From DATBLE01 sp046734335 (lineage in GTDB: Bacteria; Actinomycetota; Thermoleophilia; Gaiellales; Gaiellaceae), in contig JBKPRA010000018.1 in NCBI GenBank assembly GCA_046734335.1, positions 1-64,000 on the forward strand: 64,000 nucleotides of DNA, read 5' to 3'. Position numbers and translations under genes: made by a program. This document shows positions 50,133 to 60,246 of this stretch, one piece after another; position 1 is the stretch's first letter; each line of letters begins with the position of its first letter. The notes below the pieces were generated by a model. It was not told where the DNA came from, ran no database searches, and worked only from the letters and a program-made list of their open reading frames with translations.

Positions 50133-50657
50133 GTGGTCGACCCCAGCGTGATCGGGACCGCACTGCCGCGCAGCGAGCGCGACATCCTCGTCCACGGCAC
50201 CGCTGCGCAGGTCGAGTTCGAGAACTCGGGGCCGCCGAACACCATCCAGTATCGCGGCTGGGGAGCAGTCGTCGTCGCGCAGGCCCAGCACGCATGGGTG
50301 CACCTGCCCATTCCGGTTCCGGTCGACATCCCCACCCCGGTCGCCGTCGGTGGCGCCACGCCGTTCTCCGACCTCGGTCGGCTCGTCCGACTGGAGGCGC
50401 ACTACGAGGTGCCACCTGCAGGAGAGGTCCGCAATCTCCACCTCTGGGATGGAGGCAACCGGTTCTTCTTCTGGGACTTCCCGGACAAGCATCCGCCGGA
50501 CCTCCAGATCGGCAGCACCGAGCTGAAGTGGCGCGGCAACCACGCGCTCGGCGAGAGCCTAGGGGTTTCGATCGGCGTGATCTTCCCGACCGCGATCGAC
50601 TCGCCCGAGCCGCCGCCGAGCTTCACGCTGTTCTCTGCGCGCGCCCATCTCGAGTAG
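50133..50657 (+). CDS. Beta-rich hypothetical protein
   Basis: A 174-aa soluble protein without signal peptide, rich in strands and aromatic residues (TIQYRGWGAVVV, HAWVHLPIPVPVDIPTP, LHLWDGGNRFFFWDFPDK, STELKWRGNHALGESLGVSIGV). No family was recognised. Its pattern suggests a jelly-roll or lectin-like fold. GTG start; TACGCT is a plausible promoter. It sits between DUF3866 and ald without obvious link. Confidence 0.65.
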   Translation: MVDPSVIGTALPRSERDILVHGTAAQVEFENSGPPNTIQYRGWGAVVVAQAQHAWVHLPIPVPVDIPTPVAVGGATPFSDLGRLVRLEAHYEVPPAGEVRNLHLWDGGNRFFFWDFPDKHPPDLQIGSTELKWRGNHALGESLGVSIGVIFPTAIDSPEPPPSFTLFSARAHLE

Positions 50658-50674
50658 GCGCGGGCACGACCCGC

Positions 50675-50680
50675 TAAAGT
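50675..50680 (+). promoter_or_regulatory. -10 box TAAAGT for ald
   Basis: TAAAGT is 10 nt before the ald GTG at 50691. Confidence 0.4.
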
Positions 50681-50690
50681 CCGCGCGCCC

Positions 50691-51803
50691 GTGAAGATCG
50701 GCGTCGTCAAGGAGATCAAGCCGGACGAGTACCGCGTCGCCCTCACGCCCGCGGGTGCGCGGGAGCTGGTGCTGCGCGGGCACGAGGTGCTGGTCGAGGC
50801 TGGCGCAGGAGGAGGGAGCTCGATCGCGGACCGACAGTACGAGGCGGTCGGTGCGCGGACGGCCGCCGCCGATGAGGTCTGGGCCGGCGCCGAGCTGCTG
50901 CTCAAGGTGAAGGAGCCGCTGCCGGAGGAGTATCCGCGCCTGCGCGAGGGCCAGATCCTCTTCACCTATCTTCATCTCGCTGCGAGCAAGGAGCTGACCG
51001 AGGCCCTCGTCGTAAGCGGGGCGACCTGCGTCGCGTACGAGACCGTCGAGACTGCCGGCGGCGCGCTGCCGCTGCTCGCCCCGATGAGCGAGATCGCCGG
51101 CCGGCTCGCCGCCCAGGCAGGGGCGTACTTCCTGGAGAAGCCGCTGGGCGGCCGCGGCCTGCTGCTCGGCGGGGTGGCCGGCGTCGCGCCTGGCAGGGTA
51201 CTGGTGATCGGCGGCGGGATCGTCGGTTACAACGCCGCCGTGATCGCGATCGGGCTGGGCGCGAACGTGACCATCCTCGAGCGCTCGATCGACCGGATGC
51301 GCCACCTCGACGAGATCCTCTCCGGCCGGGTCAGCCTGGTCATGTCGTCGTCACTGCAGATCGAGGAGTCGATCCGCGATGCCGATGTCGTCATCGGCGC
51401 CGTCCTGATTCCCGGCGCGAAGGCGCCAAAGCTGATCACCCGGCCGATGCTCGGCGAGATGAAAGAGGGCGCGGTGTTCTGCGACGTGGCGATCGACCAG
51501 GGCGGCTGCGCCGAGACGTCGAAGCCGACCACCCACACGGATCCCGTCTATGTCGTCGACGGCGTCACCCACTACTGCGTCGCGAACATGCCCGGCGCGG
51601 TTCCGATCACCTCGACGAAGGCGCTGACGAACGCGACGCTCCCGTACGTCGAGGCGATCGCAACCCACGGGCTGCTGGAGGCGGTGGCGATCGACCCCGG
51701 CCTCGCTCCCGGCGTGAACGTGCTGGAAGGCAGGATCACCTACGAGGCCGTCGCCGAGGCGCACGGCCTCCCATACACGCCGCTGTTCGAGGTGCTTGCC
51801 TAA
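50691..51803 (+). CDS. ald: Alanine dehydrogenase
   Basis: A 370-aa NAD-dependent enzyme interconverting L-alanine and pyruvate plus ammonia. N-terminal block KIGVVKEIKPDEYRVALTPAG (active-site Arg and Lys), LLLKVKEP, FTYLHLAASKELT with the catalytic-type His, the NAD loop VLVIGGGIVGYNAA, and MPGAVPITSTKALTNATLPY. Length and motifs are canonical. Its stop overlaps that of the convergent 43-aa gene. Confidence 0.95.
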   Translation: MKIGVVKEIKPDEYRVALTPAGARELVLRGHEVLVEAGAGGGSSIADRQYEAVGARTAAADEVWAGAELLLKVKEPLPEEYPRLREGQILFTYLHLAASKELTEALVVSGATCVAYETVETAGGALPLLAPMSEIAGRLAAQAGAYFLEKPLGGRGLLLGGVAGVAPGRVLVIGGGIVGYNAAVIAIGLGANVTILERSIDRMRHLDEILSGRVSLVMSSSLQIEESIRDADVVIGAVLIPGAKAPKLITRPMLGEMKEGAVFCDVAIDQGGCAETSKPTTHTDPVYVVDGVTHYCVANMPGAVPITSTKALTNATLPYVEAIATHGLLEAVAIDPGLAPGVNVLEGRITYEAVAEAHGLPYTPLFEVLA

Positions 51804-51931
51804 GAGCTCTGCTTCGCAGACGTGTCCTTCGTCGGCGAGATGCGCACGACGAGCGCAGTCACGCCGGCGGCCAGGCCGATCACCAGGACGACATAGATCA
51901 CCAGGCCGATGAAGTCGAGGACCGTCTCCAT
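51800..51931 (-). CDS. 43-aa single-pass membrane microprotein
   Basis: A 43-aa product with one long hydrophobic helix (VIYVVLVIGLAAGVTALVV) and a short polar tail (RISPTKDTSAKQSS). Start ATG at 51931 with an AGGGAG Shine-Dalgarno and a minus-strand TATTCT -10 box overlapping the deoB promoter. These two signals and the convergent overlap with ald support translation. Function is unknown. Confidence 0.55.
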   Translation of the reverse strand: METVLDFIGLVIYVVLVIGLAAGVTALVVRISPTKDTSAKQSS

Positions 51932-51939
51932 GTGCTCCC

Positions 51940-51946
51940 TAGAATA
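51940..51946. promoter_or_regulatory. Overlapping bidirectional -10 element TAGAATA
   Basis: Plus-strand TAGAAT (51940-51945) is 8 nt before the deoB ATG at 51954. Minus-strand TATTCT (51946-51941) is 9 nt before the 43-aa gene's ATG at 51931. The same seven bases thus fit both promoters, as at 8000-8006. Confidence 0.5.
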
Positions 51947-51953
51947 GCTCCCG

Positions 51954-53120
51954 ATGTCTCGCGCGGCCGTGATCGTGCTCGATGCCGTGGGCGCGGGGGC
52001 GTTGCCCGATGCGGCCGAGTTCGGAGACGAAGAGTCGAACACGCTCGGGAACGTCGCCAAGGCCGTCGGCGGCCTCGACCTCCCCAACCTCGAGGCGCTC
52101 GGCCTCGGGAACGTGGAGGAGCTCGAGGGCTGCCCGCCGCAGGCGGGGGCCCCGGCCGTCGCGGGCCGCCTGATCGAGCGCTCGAAGGGCAAGGACACGA
52201 CGCTCGGCCACTGGGAGCTGATGGGGATCGTCACGCCGCAGGCGCTGCCGACCTATCCGCACGGCTTCCCACACGACGTGATCGACCCGTTCATGCATCG
52301 GACCGCCCGCGGCGTGCTGGGCAACAAGCCGGCGAGCGGCACCGACATCATCCAGGAGCTCGGCGAGGAGCACCAGGAGACGGGCAAGTGGATCGTCTAT
52401 ACGTCCGCTGACTCCGTCTTCCAGATCGCCGCGCACGAGGAGACGATCCCGTTGGAGGAGTTGTACGAGGCCTGCCGGGCCGCCCGCGAGATCCTGACCG
52501 GCAAGCACGCGGTCGGCCGTGTGATCGCCCGGCCGTTCGTCGGTGAGCCGGGGAACTACGAGCGCACGCCGAACCGACACGACTTCTCGCTCGAGCCGCG
52601 CAAGCCGAACTACCTCACCCTGCTCCGCGAGGCGGGCGTCATCGTCCACGGCGTCGGGAAGATCGGCGACATCTTCGCCGGCCAGGACATCGACGAGAGC
52701 CACCCGACGAAGTCGAACGTCGAGGGGATCCAGAAGACCGAGGAGCTGCTCCAGTCGCTCGACGAGGGTTTCGTCTTCGTCAACCTCGTCGAGACGGACA
52801 TGCTCTGGGGGCACCGGAACGACCCGATCAACTTCCACCGCTGCCTCCAAGACTTCGACCGTCGTCTGCCGGACCTGCTCGATGCCTTACGGCCGGGCGA
52901 TCTGCTGATCGTCACCTCCGACCACGGCTGCGACCCAACCACCCCGTCCACGGACCACTCGCGCGAACACGCCCTGCTGCTCGCGTATGTGGCCGGCCGA
53001 AACGCGAACGGCTCGCGCCACGACGGCGAGTTCGCCGACGTCGGCGCCACGGTCAACGCTTGGCTCGGCGGCAAAGCGCCCGGACGCCGTTTGCCCGGAC
53101 AGCCCATCGTCGAGCCATGA
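51954..53120 (+). CDS. deoB: Phosphopentomutase
   Basis: A 388-aa alkaline-phosphatase-fold enzyme interconverting (deoxy)ribose 1- and 5-phosphates in nucleoside salvage. Metal motifs: IVLDAVGAGALPDA near the start, KGKDTTLGHWELMG with the phospho-Thr region, IDESHP-type GQDIDESHPTKS, TSDHGCDPTTPSTDHSREH near the end. It leads deoB-methyltransferase-deoA, linking pentose-phosphate to pyrimidine phosphorolysis. Confidence 0.94.
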   Translation: MSRAAVIVLDAVGAGALPDAAEFGDEESNTLGNVAKAVGGLDLPNLEALGLGNVEELEGCPPQAGAPAVAGRLIERSKGKDTTLGHWELMGIVTPQALPTYPHGFPHDVIDPFMHRTARGVLGNKPASGTDIIQELGEEHQETGKWIVYTSADSVFQIAAHEETIPLEELYEACRAAREILTGKHAVGRVIARPFVGEPGNYERTPNRHDFSLEPRKPNYLTLLREAGVIVHGVGKIGDIFAGQDIDESHPTKSNVEGIQKTEELLQSLDEGFVFVNLVETDMLWGHRNDPINFHRCLQDFDRRLPDLLDALRPGDLLIVTSDHGCDPTTPSTDHSREHALLLAYVAGRNANGSRHDGEFADVGATVNAWLGGKAPGRRLPGQPIVEP

Positions 53121-53826
53121 GCCTGATGAACGACCCCGCAGTCGTCGCGCGCGAGTACGCCGACGAGACTCGCCTCGTTGCCCGAATTGCCGTCCAGCAG
53201 GGCGGCACCGGCCCCGATCCGCGGCGAGTCGCCTTCGAGGCGATCGCCGAGGTCGAGCCGAGAGTCGTGCTCGAGGTCGGGCCGGGCAACGGTGAGCTCG
53301 CCGAGCAGGTTCAGACCGAGCTCGGCGCGCGGGTCGTCGCAGTCGACCAGTCGGAGCGGATGGTCGAGCTCACGCAGGAGCGCGGGGTGGAGGCAGTCGT
53401 CGGAGACGTCCAGGACCTCCCGTTCCGGGACGGCGTCTTCGACTGCGTGCTCGCGGCGTGGATGCTCTACCACGTCCCCGACCTCAATCGGGCGCTCCGC
53501 CAGATCCGGCGGGTGCTGCGACCGGGCGGTCGGTTCGTCGCCACCACCAACAGCGAGCGCACCATGCCGGAGCTCTGGGATCAGTTCGGTGACGCGGGAC
53601 GGCTGCAGTCGAGCTTCAGCGCCGAGAATGCCGAGGGAGCACTCCTGCGGCACTTCACCATCGTCGAGCGCCGCGACGTCCGCGGATCGGTCACGTTTCC
53701 GAGCCGGTTGGCCGCACGCGACTATGTCGCTTCACTCGTCACCAAGGCCCACCTGGCCGATCGACTGCCGTCCTTCGACGGCCCCCTCGCCGTCTCCCGG
53801 CACGCCGTCGTTTTCGTCTGCGCGCC

Positions 53827-53830
<4 letters not shown>
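53117..53830 (+). CDS. SAM-dependent methyltransferase (class I)
   Basis: A 237-aa Rossmann methyltransferase: VLEVGPGNGELAEQV (SAM loop), VVAVDQSERMVELTQ, VGDVQDLPFRDGVFDCVLAAWMLYH in separate motifs, then RVLRPGGRFVATTN. Its ATG overlaps the deoB stop (ATGA) and its stop the deoA GTG (GTGA), so it is embedded in the nucleoside operon. The substrate is unknown. Confidence 0.83.
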
Positions 53831-55124
<1,294 letters not shown>

Positions 55125-55125
<1 letters not shown>

Positions 55126-55922
55126 TGCCCGAGCTCCCGGAGGTCGAGACCGAGCGCGGGCGGCTGGCTGCGCGACTCGAGGGGCGTCGGATCGAGACGG
55201 CTCGCATCGGTGATGCCCGGCTGACGCGCCCCGACGACCCCGCCTGGATCGCGGCGCGCCTCGCCGGCGAGCACGTCGACGCGGTCGAGCGGCGAGGCAA
55301 GTACCTGGTCGTCCGGCTGACCGGCGGGGAGGTGCTGCTCGTCCACCTGCGGATGACGGGCGGGTTCCGGTACGGGCCTGCGAGCCACGAGCGGGCCGTG
55401 CTCGAGCTGGACGACGGCACGCGGATCGCGTACCGCGACGTCCGCCGCTTCGGCACGTGGCTCCTGCTCGACCCGGAGGAGGCGGAGGAGCACCTGGGCA
55501 TCCGTCTCGGTCCTGAGCCGCTCGGTCGGCGGTTCACGACGGCCTACCTCGCGGGTCGGCTGGCCAGGCGGAAGGCGCCGGTCAAGGCCGCGATCCTCGA
55601 CCAGCGGACCGTCGCCGGTCTCGGGAACATCTACGCCGACGAGTCGCTCTGGTATGCGCGTATCCATCCGCTGCGGCCGGCCGGGGAGCTCTCGGCCGAG
55701 GAGGTGGCGCGCCTCCGGCAGGGCATCCGGCGGGCGTTGCGTCTCGGAATCGGCCGCCAGGGGGCAGACCTCGGCGACGGCACGTACGCAGGCGGACGGA
55801 TGCAGCACGAGTTCCGCGTGTACGGCCGGACGGGCGAACCGTGCGACCGCTGCGGCACGCCGATCGCGAAGACCCGCGCCGGCGGGCGGGGCACCTGGTA
55901 TTGCTCGACGTGTCAAGCGTGA
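55125..55922 (+). CDS. mutM: Formamidopyrimidine-DNA glycosylase
   Basis: A 265-aa repair enzyme removing 8-oxoguanine and FaPy lesions and nicking the AP site. Start GTG at 55125 leaves the catalytic Pro2-Glu3 of PELPEVE correctly placed. LVHLRMTGGFR, the helix-two-turn-helix AGLGNIYADESLW and the zinc finger CDRCGTPIAKT...CSTC complete the Fpg fold. It overlaps the deoA stop by one base. Confidence 0.95.
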
Positions 55923-55936
55923 GCAGACGGCCGGAC

Positions 55937-55942
55937 TAGACT
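55937..55942 (+). promoter_or_regulatory. -10 box TAGACT for recO
   Basis: TAGACT is 7 nt before the recO GTG at 55950. Confidence 0.5.
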
Positions 55943-55949
55943 CGGGAGC

Positions 55950-56687
55950 GTGGGCCGGAGCTATAAGACGGAGGCGGTCGTGCTCCGCTCGATCCGGTAC
56001 GGCGAGGCGGATCGCATCCTCCACCTCTACACCGCCGACCACGGGCGGGTCGGCGCGATCGCCAAGGGGATCCGTAAGACGAGCTCGCGGGTGGGCGGTC
56101 GGCTGGAGCCGCTCGGGCACGTCGAGTTGCTGCTCCACCAGGGACGCGGAGAGCTCCACACCATCACCGGCGTCGAGCTGATCCGGCCTCACAGCGCCGT
56201 GCGCGCCGACTCCTACCGGCTGGCCGTCGGACTGATCGGCGCCGAGGCGATGCTGCGCTTGTTCACCGAGCAGGAGGCGAACGAGAGGGCGTTCACCGCG
56301 CTCACGCGGTTCCTCGACCTGCTCGACGACGCTCCTGCCGGGCTTCGCCCGGATCTCGACTCGCTCGGGCTCTCGTTCCAGCTCAAGCTGCTCTGGCTGT
56401 CCGGCTACCTGCCGCACGTGGGCAGCTGCGCCGAGTGCGGCTCCGAGGGGCCGCTCGCCGGCTACTCGCCGCGGGCGGGCGGGACGGTGTGCCAGGCGTG
56501 CAGCCCGGGCGCGCTCGCGCTATCGCACGACGGCCTCGCCGGGATGGAGGCGCTCCTGCGCAGCCCGCTCGCCGACGCGCGCGCGGCCGGTCTGACCGAG
56601 CGCGGAGCCCGCGAGGTGCTCGCCGTGATCACCTCGTCGTACGAGGAGCACGGTGGCTTCCGGCTCCGGACGCTGCGCGCGGGATGA
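55950..56687 (+). CDS. recO: DNA repair protein RecO
   Basis: A 245-aa recombination mediator that loads RecA with RecR. OB-fold start (YKTEAVVLRSIRYGEADRILHLYT), helical core, and a zinc-binding CAEC...CQAC pair near residues 158-180. Length is typical. The GTG start is probably leaderless; the stop overlaps the GNAT start (ATGA). Confidence 0.93.
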   Translation: MGRSYKTEAVVLRSIRYGEADRILHLYTADHGRVGAIAKGIRKTSSRVGGRLEPLGHVELLLHQGRGELHTITGVELIRPHSAVRADSYRLAVGLIGAEAMLRLFTEQEANERAFTALTRFLDLLDDAPAGLRPDLDSLGLSFQLKLLWLSGYLPHVGSCAECGSEGPLAGYSPRAGGTVCQACSPGALALSHDGLAGMEALLRSPLADARAAGLTERGAREVLAVITSSYEEHGGFRLRTLRAG

Positions 56688-57103
56688 GGCGCGAGCTCGG
56701 GGACGGCTACGAGCTGGACGACGATCCGGACAGGATCGACCTGGACGCAGTCCACACGTACCTCACGGCGTCGTACTGGGCGGAGGGGCGTTCCCGTGAG
56801 ACGGTCGAGCGCCTGGTCCGGACGGCCCAGCGCGTGGTCGGCCTCTATGCCGGCGCCGAGCAGGTCGGCTTCTGTCGGGCAGTGTCCGACGACGCGTCCC
56901 TTGCGTACCTGGCCGATGTCTACGTACTGCCCGCGCACCGCGGCCGTGGCCTCGGCGTAGAGCTCATCCGCGAGATGATCGACAACGGGCCGTACGCCGA
57001 GCGGCGCTGGCTGCTGCACACTCGCGACGCCCACGAGCTCTACCGGCGGTTCGGCTTCGGGCTGCCGGGCGAGCGGCTGATGGAGCGCCCTCCTGCTGCC
57101 TGA
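56684..57103 (+). CDS. GNAT-family N-acetyltransferase
   Basis: A 139-aa acetyltransferase. LAYLADVYVLPAHRGRGLGVELI carries the acetyl-CoA pyrophosphate-binding loop (HRGRGLG), and WLLHTRDAHELYRRFGF the C-terminal strand and helix. The target amine is unknown. ATGA overlap with recO, so it is in the same transcript. Confidence 0.85.
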   Translation: MRRELGDGYELDDDPDRIDLDAVHTYLTASYWAEGRSRETVERLVRTAQRVVGLYAGAEQVGFCRAVSDDASLAYLADVYVLPAHRGRGLGVELIREMIDNGPYAERRWLLHTRDAHELYRRFGFGLPGERLMERPPAA

Positions 57104-57137
57104 TCTGAAGGACCGGCGCAGGCTGCTGACGATCGCG

Positions 57138-58451
57138 GTGGCGGCGTCCGTGGCAGTCGCGTTCGCCGACTCCTCGATCGTCGTGCTCGCGCTGCCCGAT
57201 CTCTACGGCGCGTTCAACACGTCGATCGTCGGCGTGTCGTGGGTGATCACCTCGTACAACCTGGTGGTCGCCGTCGCCGCCGCGGTGATCGCCGCCGTAT
57301 CGCGCAGAGTCCAGCCTCGGCGCTGGGCCCAGGTCGGCCTGGTGCTGTTCACGGTCGCGTCGGTCGGCTGCGCCGCCTCGTGGAACCTGCCCGTGCTGAT
57401 CGTCTTTCGGTGTGTCCAGGGGCTCGGCGCCGCCTTCCTGCTGGCGACGTCGATCTCGCTGCTCGGCGGCCTGCTCGGCGGGCGGGAGCGTGGAATCGCG
57501 CTCTGGACGACCGTCGCGGTGTTCGGTGCCGCCCTCGGACCGGTGCTGGGCGGTGTGCTCACCCAGCTCTTCGACTGGCGGGCGATCTTCGTCGTCCAGG
57601 CGCCCGTGGGCGCCGTCGCGCTGCTCGCGACGCTGGGCGAGGAAGGGAGCCCCGCTGCCGACCGGCCGGGGAGGCGCGGACGAGGCGCCCTCGCCGCAGA
57701 CGCCGCGCTCGGGCTTGTCTTCGCCGCCCTCGTGGGAGCGCTTTTCCTGGCCGTCCTGCTCGTGATCACCGTCTGGGGGCTCGAGCCGGTGGTCGGGGCG
57801 CTGGTGGTCAGCGCGCTGCCGGCCGCGACGCTCGTGGCCCGTCCCTTCGGCCGCGGCATCGAGCCGCCGGTCGCGGTCGGCGGAGGCGTGTTGCTGCTCG
57901 CCGCCGGGCTGCTCGCCCTCGCCTTGCTACCGCGCGTCTCGAACGTCCTGGTCGCGGTCTCGCTCGCCTTTTGCGGCCTGGGGATCGGGCTCGCGGTGCC
58001 CGTGCTGACGCAGGTCGCCCTGCATCAGGATTCGGGCCTCGTCCGCAGCGGCGCGATCACTGTCGCCGCCCGGCACGCAGGCCTCGTACTCGCGTTGGCG
58101 CTCGTCGCTCCCCTGCTGACCAGCGCGCTCGACCGCTCCGGTGAGCGGGCGCTCCTCGGCGGCACGAAGGCGATCCTCGACGCCAACGTCCCACTGCAGA
58201 AGAAAGTGCCGATCGCGCTGGCTCTGCGCGACGCGCTCGAATCGGCCAAGGACGGCGAGGTGCCAGACCTCGGCAAGCCGTTCGACGACGCCGGCGCCCG
58301 CACGAACAACAACGTGCGCCAGGCCCGCGACTCGCTCGTGAACACGCTCGAATCTGCGTTGACGCGCGGCTTCCGCTCGTCGTTCGCGCTCTCGGCGCTG
58401 TTCGCCCTGATCGCGCTCCTCCCGGTGCTCAGGTTGAGGAGGTCGCTCTGA
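57138..58451 (+). CDS. MFS transporter (DHA2/EmrB-like)
   Basis: A 437-aa or longer facilitator with about 12-14 helices. FADSSIVVLALPDL (helix 1), RCVQGLGAAFLLATSIS and a GAALGPVLGG motif C are visible. Motif A is replaced by RRVQPRRW, unlike typical drug pumps. GTG 57138 is the first ATG/GTG, but in-frame codons reach upstream to 57081, and a CTG near 57093-57105 would add the basic stretch DLKDRRRLL before helix 1. A 60-residue polar loop (about 340-400) precedes the last helix. Substrate unknown. Confidence 0.8.
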   Translation: MAASVAVAFADSSIVVLALPDLYGAFNTSIVGVSWVITSYNLVVAVAAAVIAAVSRRVQPRRWAQVGLVLFTVASVGCAASWNLPVLIVFRCVQGLGAAFLLATSISLLGGLLGGRERGIALWTTVAVFGAALGPVLGGVLTQLFDWRAIFVVQAPVGAVALLATLGEEGSPAADRPGRRGRGALAADAALGLVFAALVGALFLAVLLVITVWGLEPVVGALVVSALPAATLVARPFGRGIEPPVAVGGGVLLLAAGLLALALLPRVSNVLVAVSLAFCGLGIGLAVPVLTQVALHQDSGLVRSGAITVAARHAGLVLALALVAPLLTSALDRSGERALLGGTKAILDANVPLQKKVPIALALRDALESAKDGEVPDLGKPFDDAGARTNNNVRQARDSLVNTLESALTRGFRSSFALSALFALIALLPVLRLRRSL

Positions 58452-58861
58452 GACGCATCGGGATCGTGCTCGGCGCGGCAGTCGCCCTGCTCGTGGTGGA
58501 GATCGCGCTGGGAGCCTTCCACTTCGGACAGCCCAAGCTGGCCGATCCCTGCACGTCGAAGCCGGCGTTCTCGGGCGGCGGGATCGACGGCGAGATCCAG
58601 CGGTTCGCGCTCAGCGGGCTCAACGGCGCCGCCTGCAAACTGGATACGACGCGGGAGGAGCTGGTGCTCTCGTTCGTTCCGGCCGCCGGAACGAAGCGTG
58701 TGCGCTGGGACCGGAAGACGATCGAGAACGCGCTCGAGGCGGGTTTCCAGCAGGCGTTCGACGACACGAAGAAACGTGGCGTCGCCGGCCTCATCATCGG
58801 GAACATCCTCGAGGTCGTCCTCGGCGCTCCGCTGAAGTACTTCCTGGATCAGTCGAGCTAG
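58448..58861 (+). CDS. Membrane-anchored or secreted hypothetical protein
   Basis: A 137-aa protein with an N-terminal helix (GIVLGAAVALLVVEIALGAF) and an extracytoplasmic domain with two cysteines (DPCTSKP and NGAACKLDT). No family recognised; the pattern resembles lipid-binding secreted proteins of the LmeA/DUF2993 type only loosely. The start is probably CTG 58448 (GAGGAGG upstream, CTGA overlap with the MFS stop), giving MRRIGIVLG; GTG 58466 is the first conventional start. Confidence 0.7.
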   Translation: MRRIGIVLGAAVALLVVEIALGAFHFGQPKLADPCTSKPAFSGGGIDGEIQRFALSGLNGAACKLDTTREELVLSFVPAAGTKRVRWDRKTIENALEAGFQQAFDDTKKRGVAGLIIGNILEVVLGAPLKYFLDQSS

Positions 58862-60222
58862 GCGCTACTGGCCTTCGGCGTGGCCCAGGGCCTGCGCAGC
58901 TCGTCCCCGAGCCTCGCCGCCACCTGACCGATCGCCAGCCGCTCCTGCGCCAGCGAGTCGCGGTCGCGGATCGTGACGGTGTCGTCCGCGAGCGTCTGCT
59001 CGTCGACCGTGAACGCGAAGGGCGTGCCGATCTCGTCCTGGCGGCGATAGCGGCGGCCGATCGCGCCGCCCTCGTCGTACTCGACCACGTGGGAGCCGCG
59101 CAGCTCCTCGTACAGCCCGCGCGCCTTCTCGACAATCGCGGAGTCCTTCGCGATCAGCGGCAGGACGGCCGCCTTCACCGGCGCGATCGCCGGGTGCAGC
59201 CGGAGCACCGTGCGCTCGCGCCCGGCGACCTCCTCCTCGTCGTAGGCGTCGACCAGCATCGCGACGAAGATGCGCTCGATCGAAACCGCAGGCTCGATCA
59301 CGTGCGGGACGTACCGCTCGGTGCCCTCAGGGCCGACGTATTCGAGCTCGGTGCCGGAGAACTCCGTGTGGCGCGTGAGGTCGTAGTCGCCGCGATTGGC
59401 TACCCCCTCGAGCTCCGACCAGCCGATCGGGTAGTCGTACTCGATGTCGCTCGTCCCCTGGGAGTAGTGCGAGCGCTCCTCCGGGCCGTGCTCCCGCACG
59501 CGCAGCTGCGAGCGCCGCAGCCCGTACTTCACGTACCACTCGAAGCGGGCGTCGATCCAGTAGCGGTACCACTGCTCGGAGTCCGCCGGCGGCACGAAGA
59601 ACTCCATCTCCATCTGCTCGAACTCGCGGACGCGGAAGAGGAAGTTCCCGGGCGTGATCTCGTTGCGGAACGACTTGCCGACCTGCGCGATCCCGAAGGG
59701 CGGCCGCCGCCGTGCCAGCTGGAGCACGTTCTTGAAGTTGATGAAGATGCCCTGCGCAGTCTCCGGCCGCAGGAAGGCACGCGCCCCTGCGTCGGCCACC
59801 GGCCCGACGGTCGTCTCGAACATCAGGTTGAACTGCCTCGCCTCGGTCAGGTCGCAGTCGGGCGTGTCGCCGGGGCGCTTCGACGGCTTGCGGCCGCACC
59901 GCGAGTCCTCGAGCTTGTCGGCGCGGAAGCGGAGCTTGCAGGTGCGGCAGTCGACGAGCGGGTCGGTGAACCCCTCGACGTGCCCAGAGGCCTCCCAGAC
60001 TCGGGGGTGGAGGATGATCGCGGAGTCGAGCAGGACGATGTCGTCTCGCTCGTAGACCATCGCCTCGAGCCACCGGGCTCGAATGTTGTTCTTGACCAGC
60101 ACGCCGTAGTGGCCGTAGTCGAAGGTCGAGCCGATCCCGCCGTAGATCTCCGACGACGGAAACACGAAGCCGCGTCGGCGGCAGAGCGAGACGATCTTGT
60201 CCATGGTCACCGTGCCGGCCAT
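58858..60222 (-). CDS. glyS: Glycyl-tRNA synthetase (dimeric type)
   Basis: A 454-aa class II synthetase of the single-chain alpha2 type. MDKIVSLCRRRGFVFPSSEIYGG opens the enzyme (motif 1 region), with a zinc ribbon (CRTCKLRF and a later Cys), motif 2 FGIAQVGKSFRNEITP and FRVREFEQMEMEFF, and motif 3 EPAVSIERI. The C-terminal anticodon domain (IAPVKAAVLPL) is complete. ATG 60222 follows a TAGTGT box by 8 nt; GTG 60234 would add four residues. Its stop and that of the convergent gene share one CTAG. Confidence 0.95.
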   Translation of the reverse strand: MAGTVTMDKIVSLCRRRGFVFPSSEIYGGIGSTFDYGHYGVLVKNNIRARWLEAMVYERDDIVLLDSAIILHPRVWEASGHVEGFTDPLVDCRTCKLRFRADKLEDSRCGRKPSKRPGDTPDCDLTEARQFNLMFETTVGPVADAGARAFLRPETAQGIFINFKNVLQLARRRPPFGIAQVGKSFRNEITPGNFLFRVREFEQMEMEFFVPPADSEQWYRYWIDARFEWYVKYGLRRSQLRVREHGPEERSHYSQGTSDIEYDYPIGWSELEGVANRGDYDLTRHTEFSGTELEYVGPEGTERYVPHVIEPAVSIERIFVAMLVDAYDEEEVAGRERTVLRLHPAIAPVKAAVLPLIAKDSAIVEKARGLYEELRGSHVVEYDEGGAIGRRYRRQDEIGTPFAFTVDEQTLADDTVTIRDRDSLAQERLAIGQVAARLGDELRRPWATPKASSA

Positions 60223-60230
60223 TCCGCCGG

Positions 60231-60236
60231 ACACTA
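60231..60236 (-). promoter_or_regulatory. -10 box TAGTGT for glyS
   Basis: Minus-strand TAGTGT is 8 nt before the glyS ATG at 60222, downstream of the histidine kinase gene end. Confidence 0.4.
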
Positions 60237-60246
60237 ACGGCGACGG

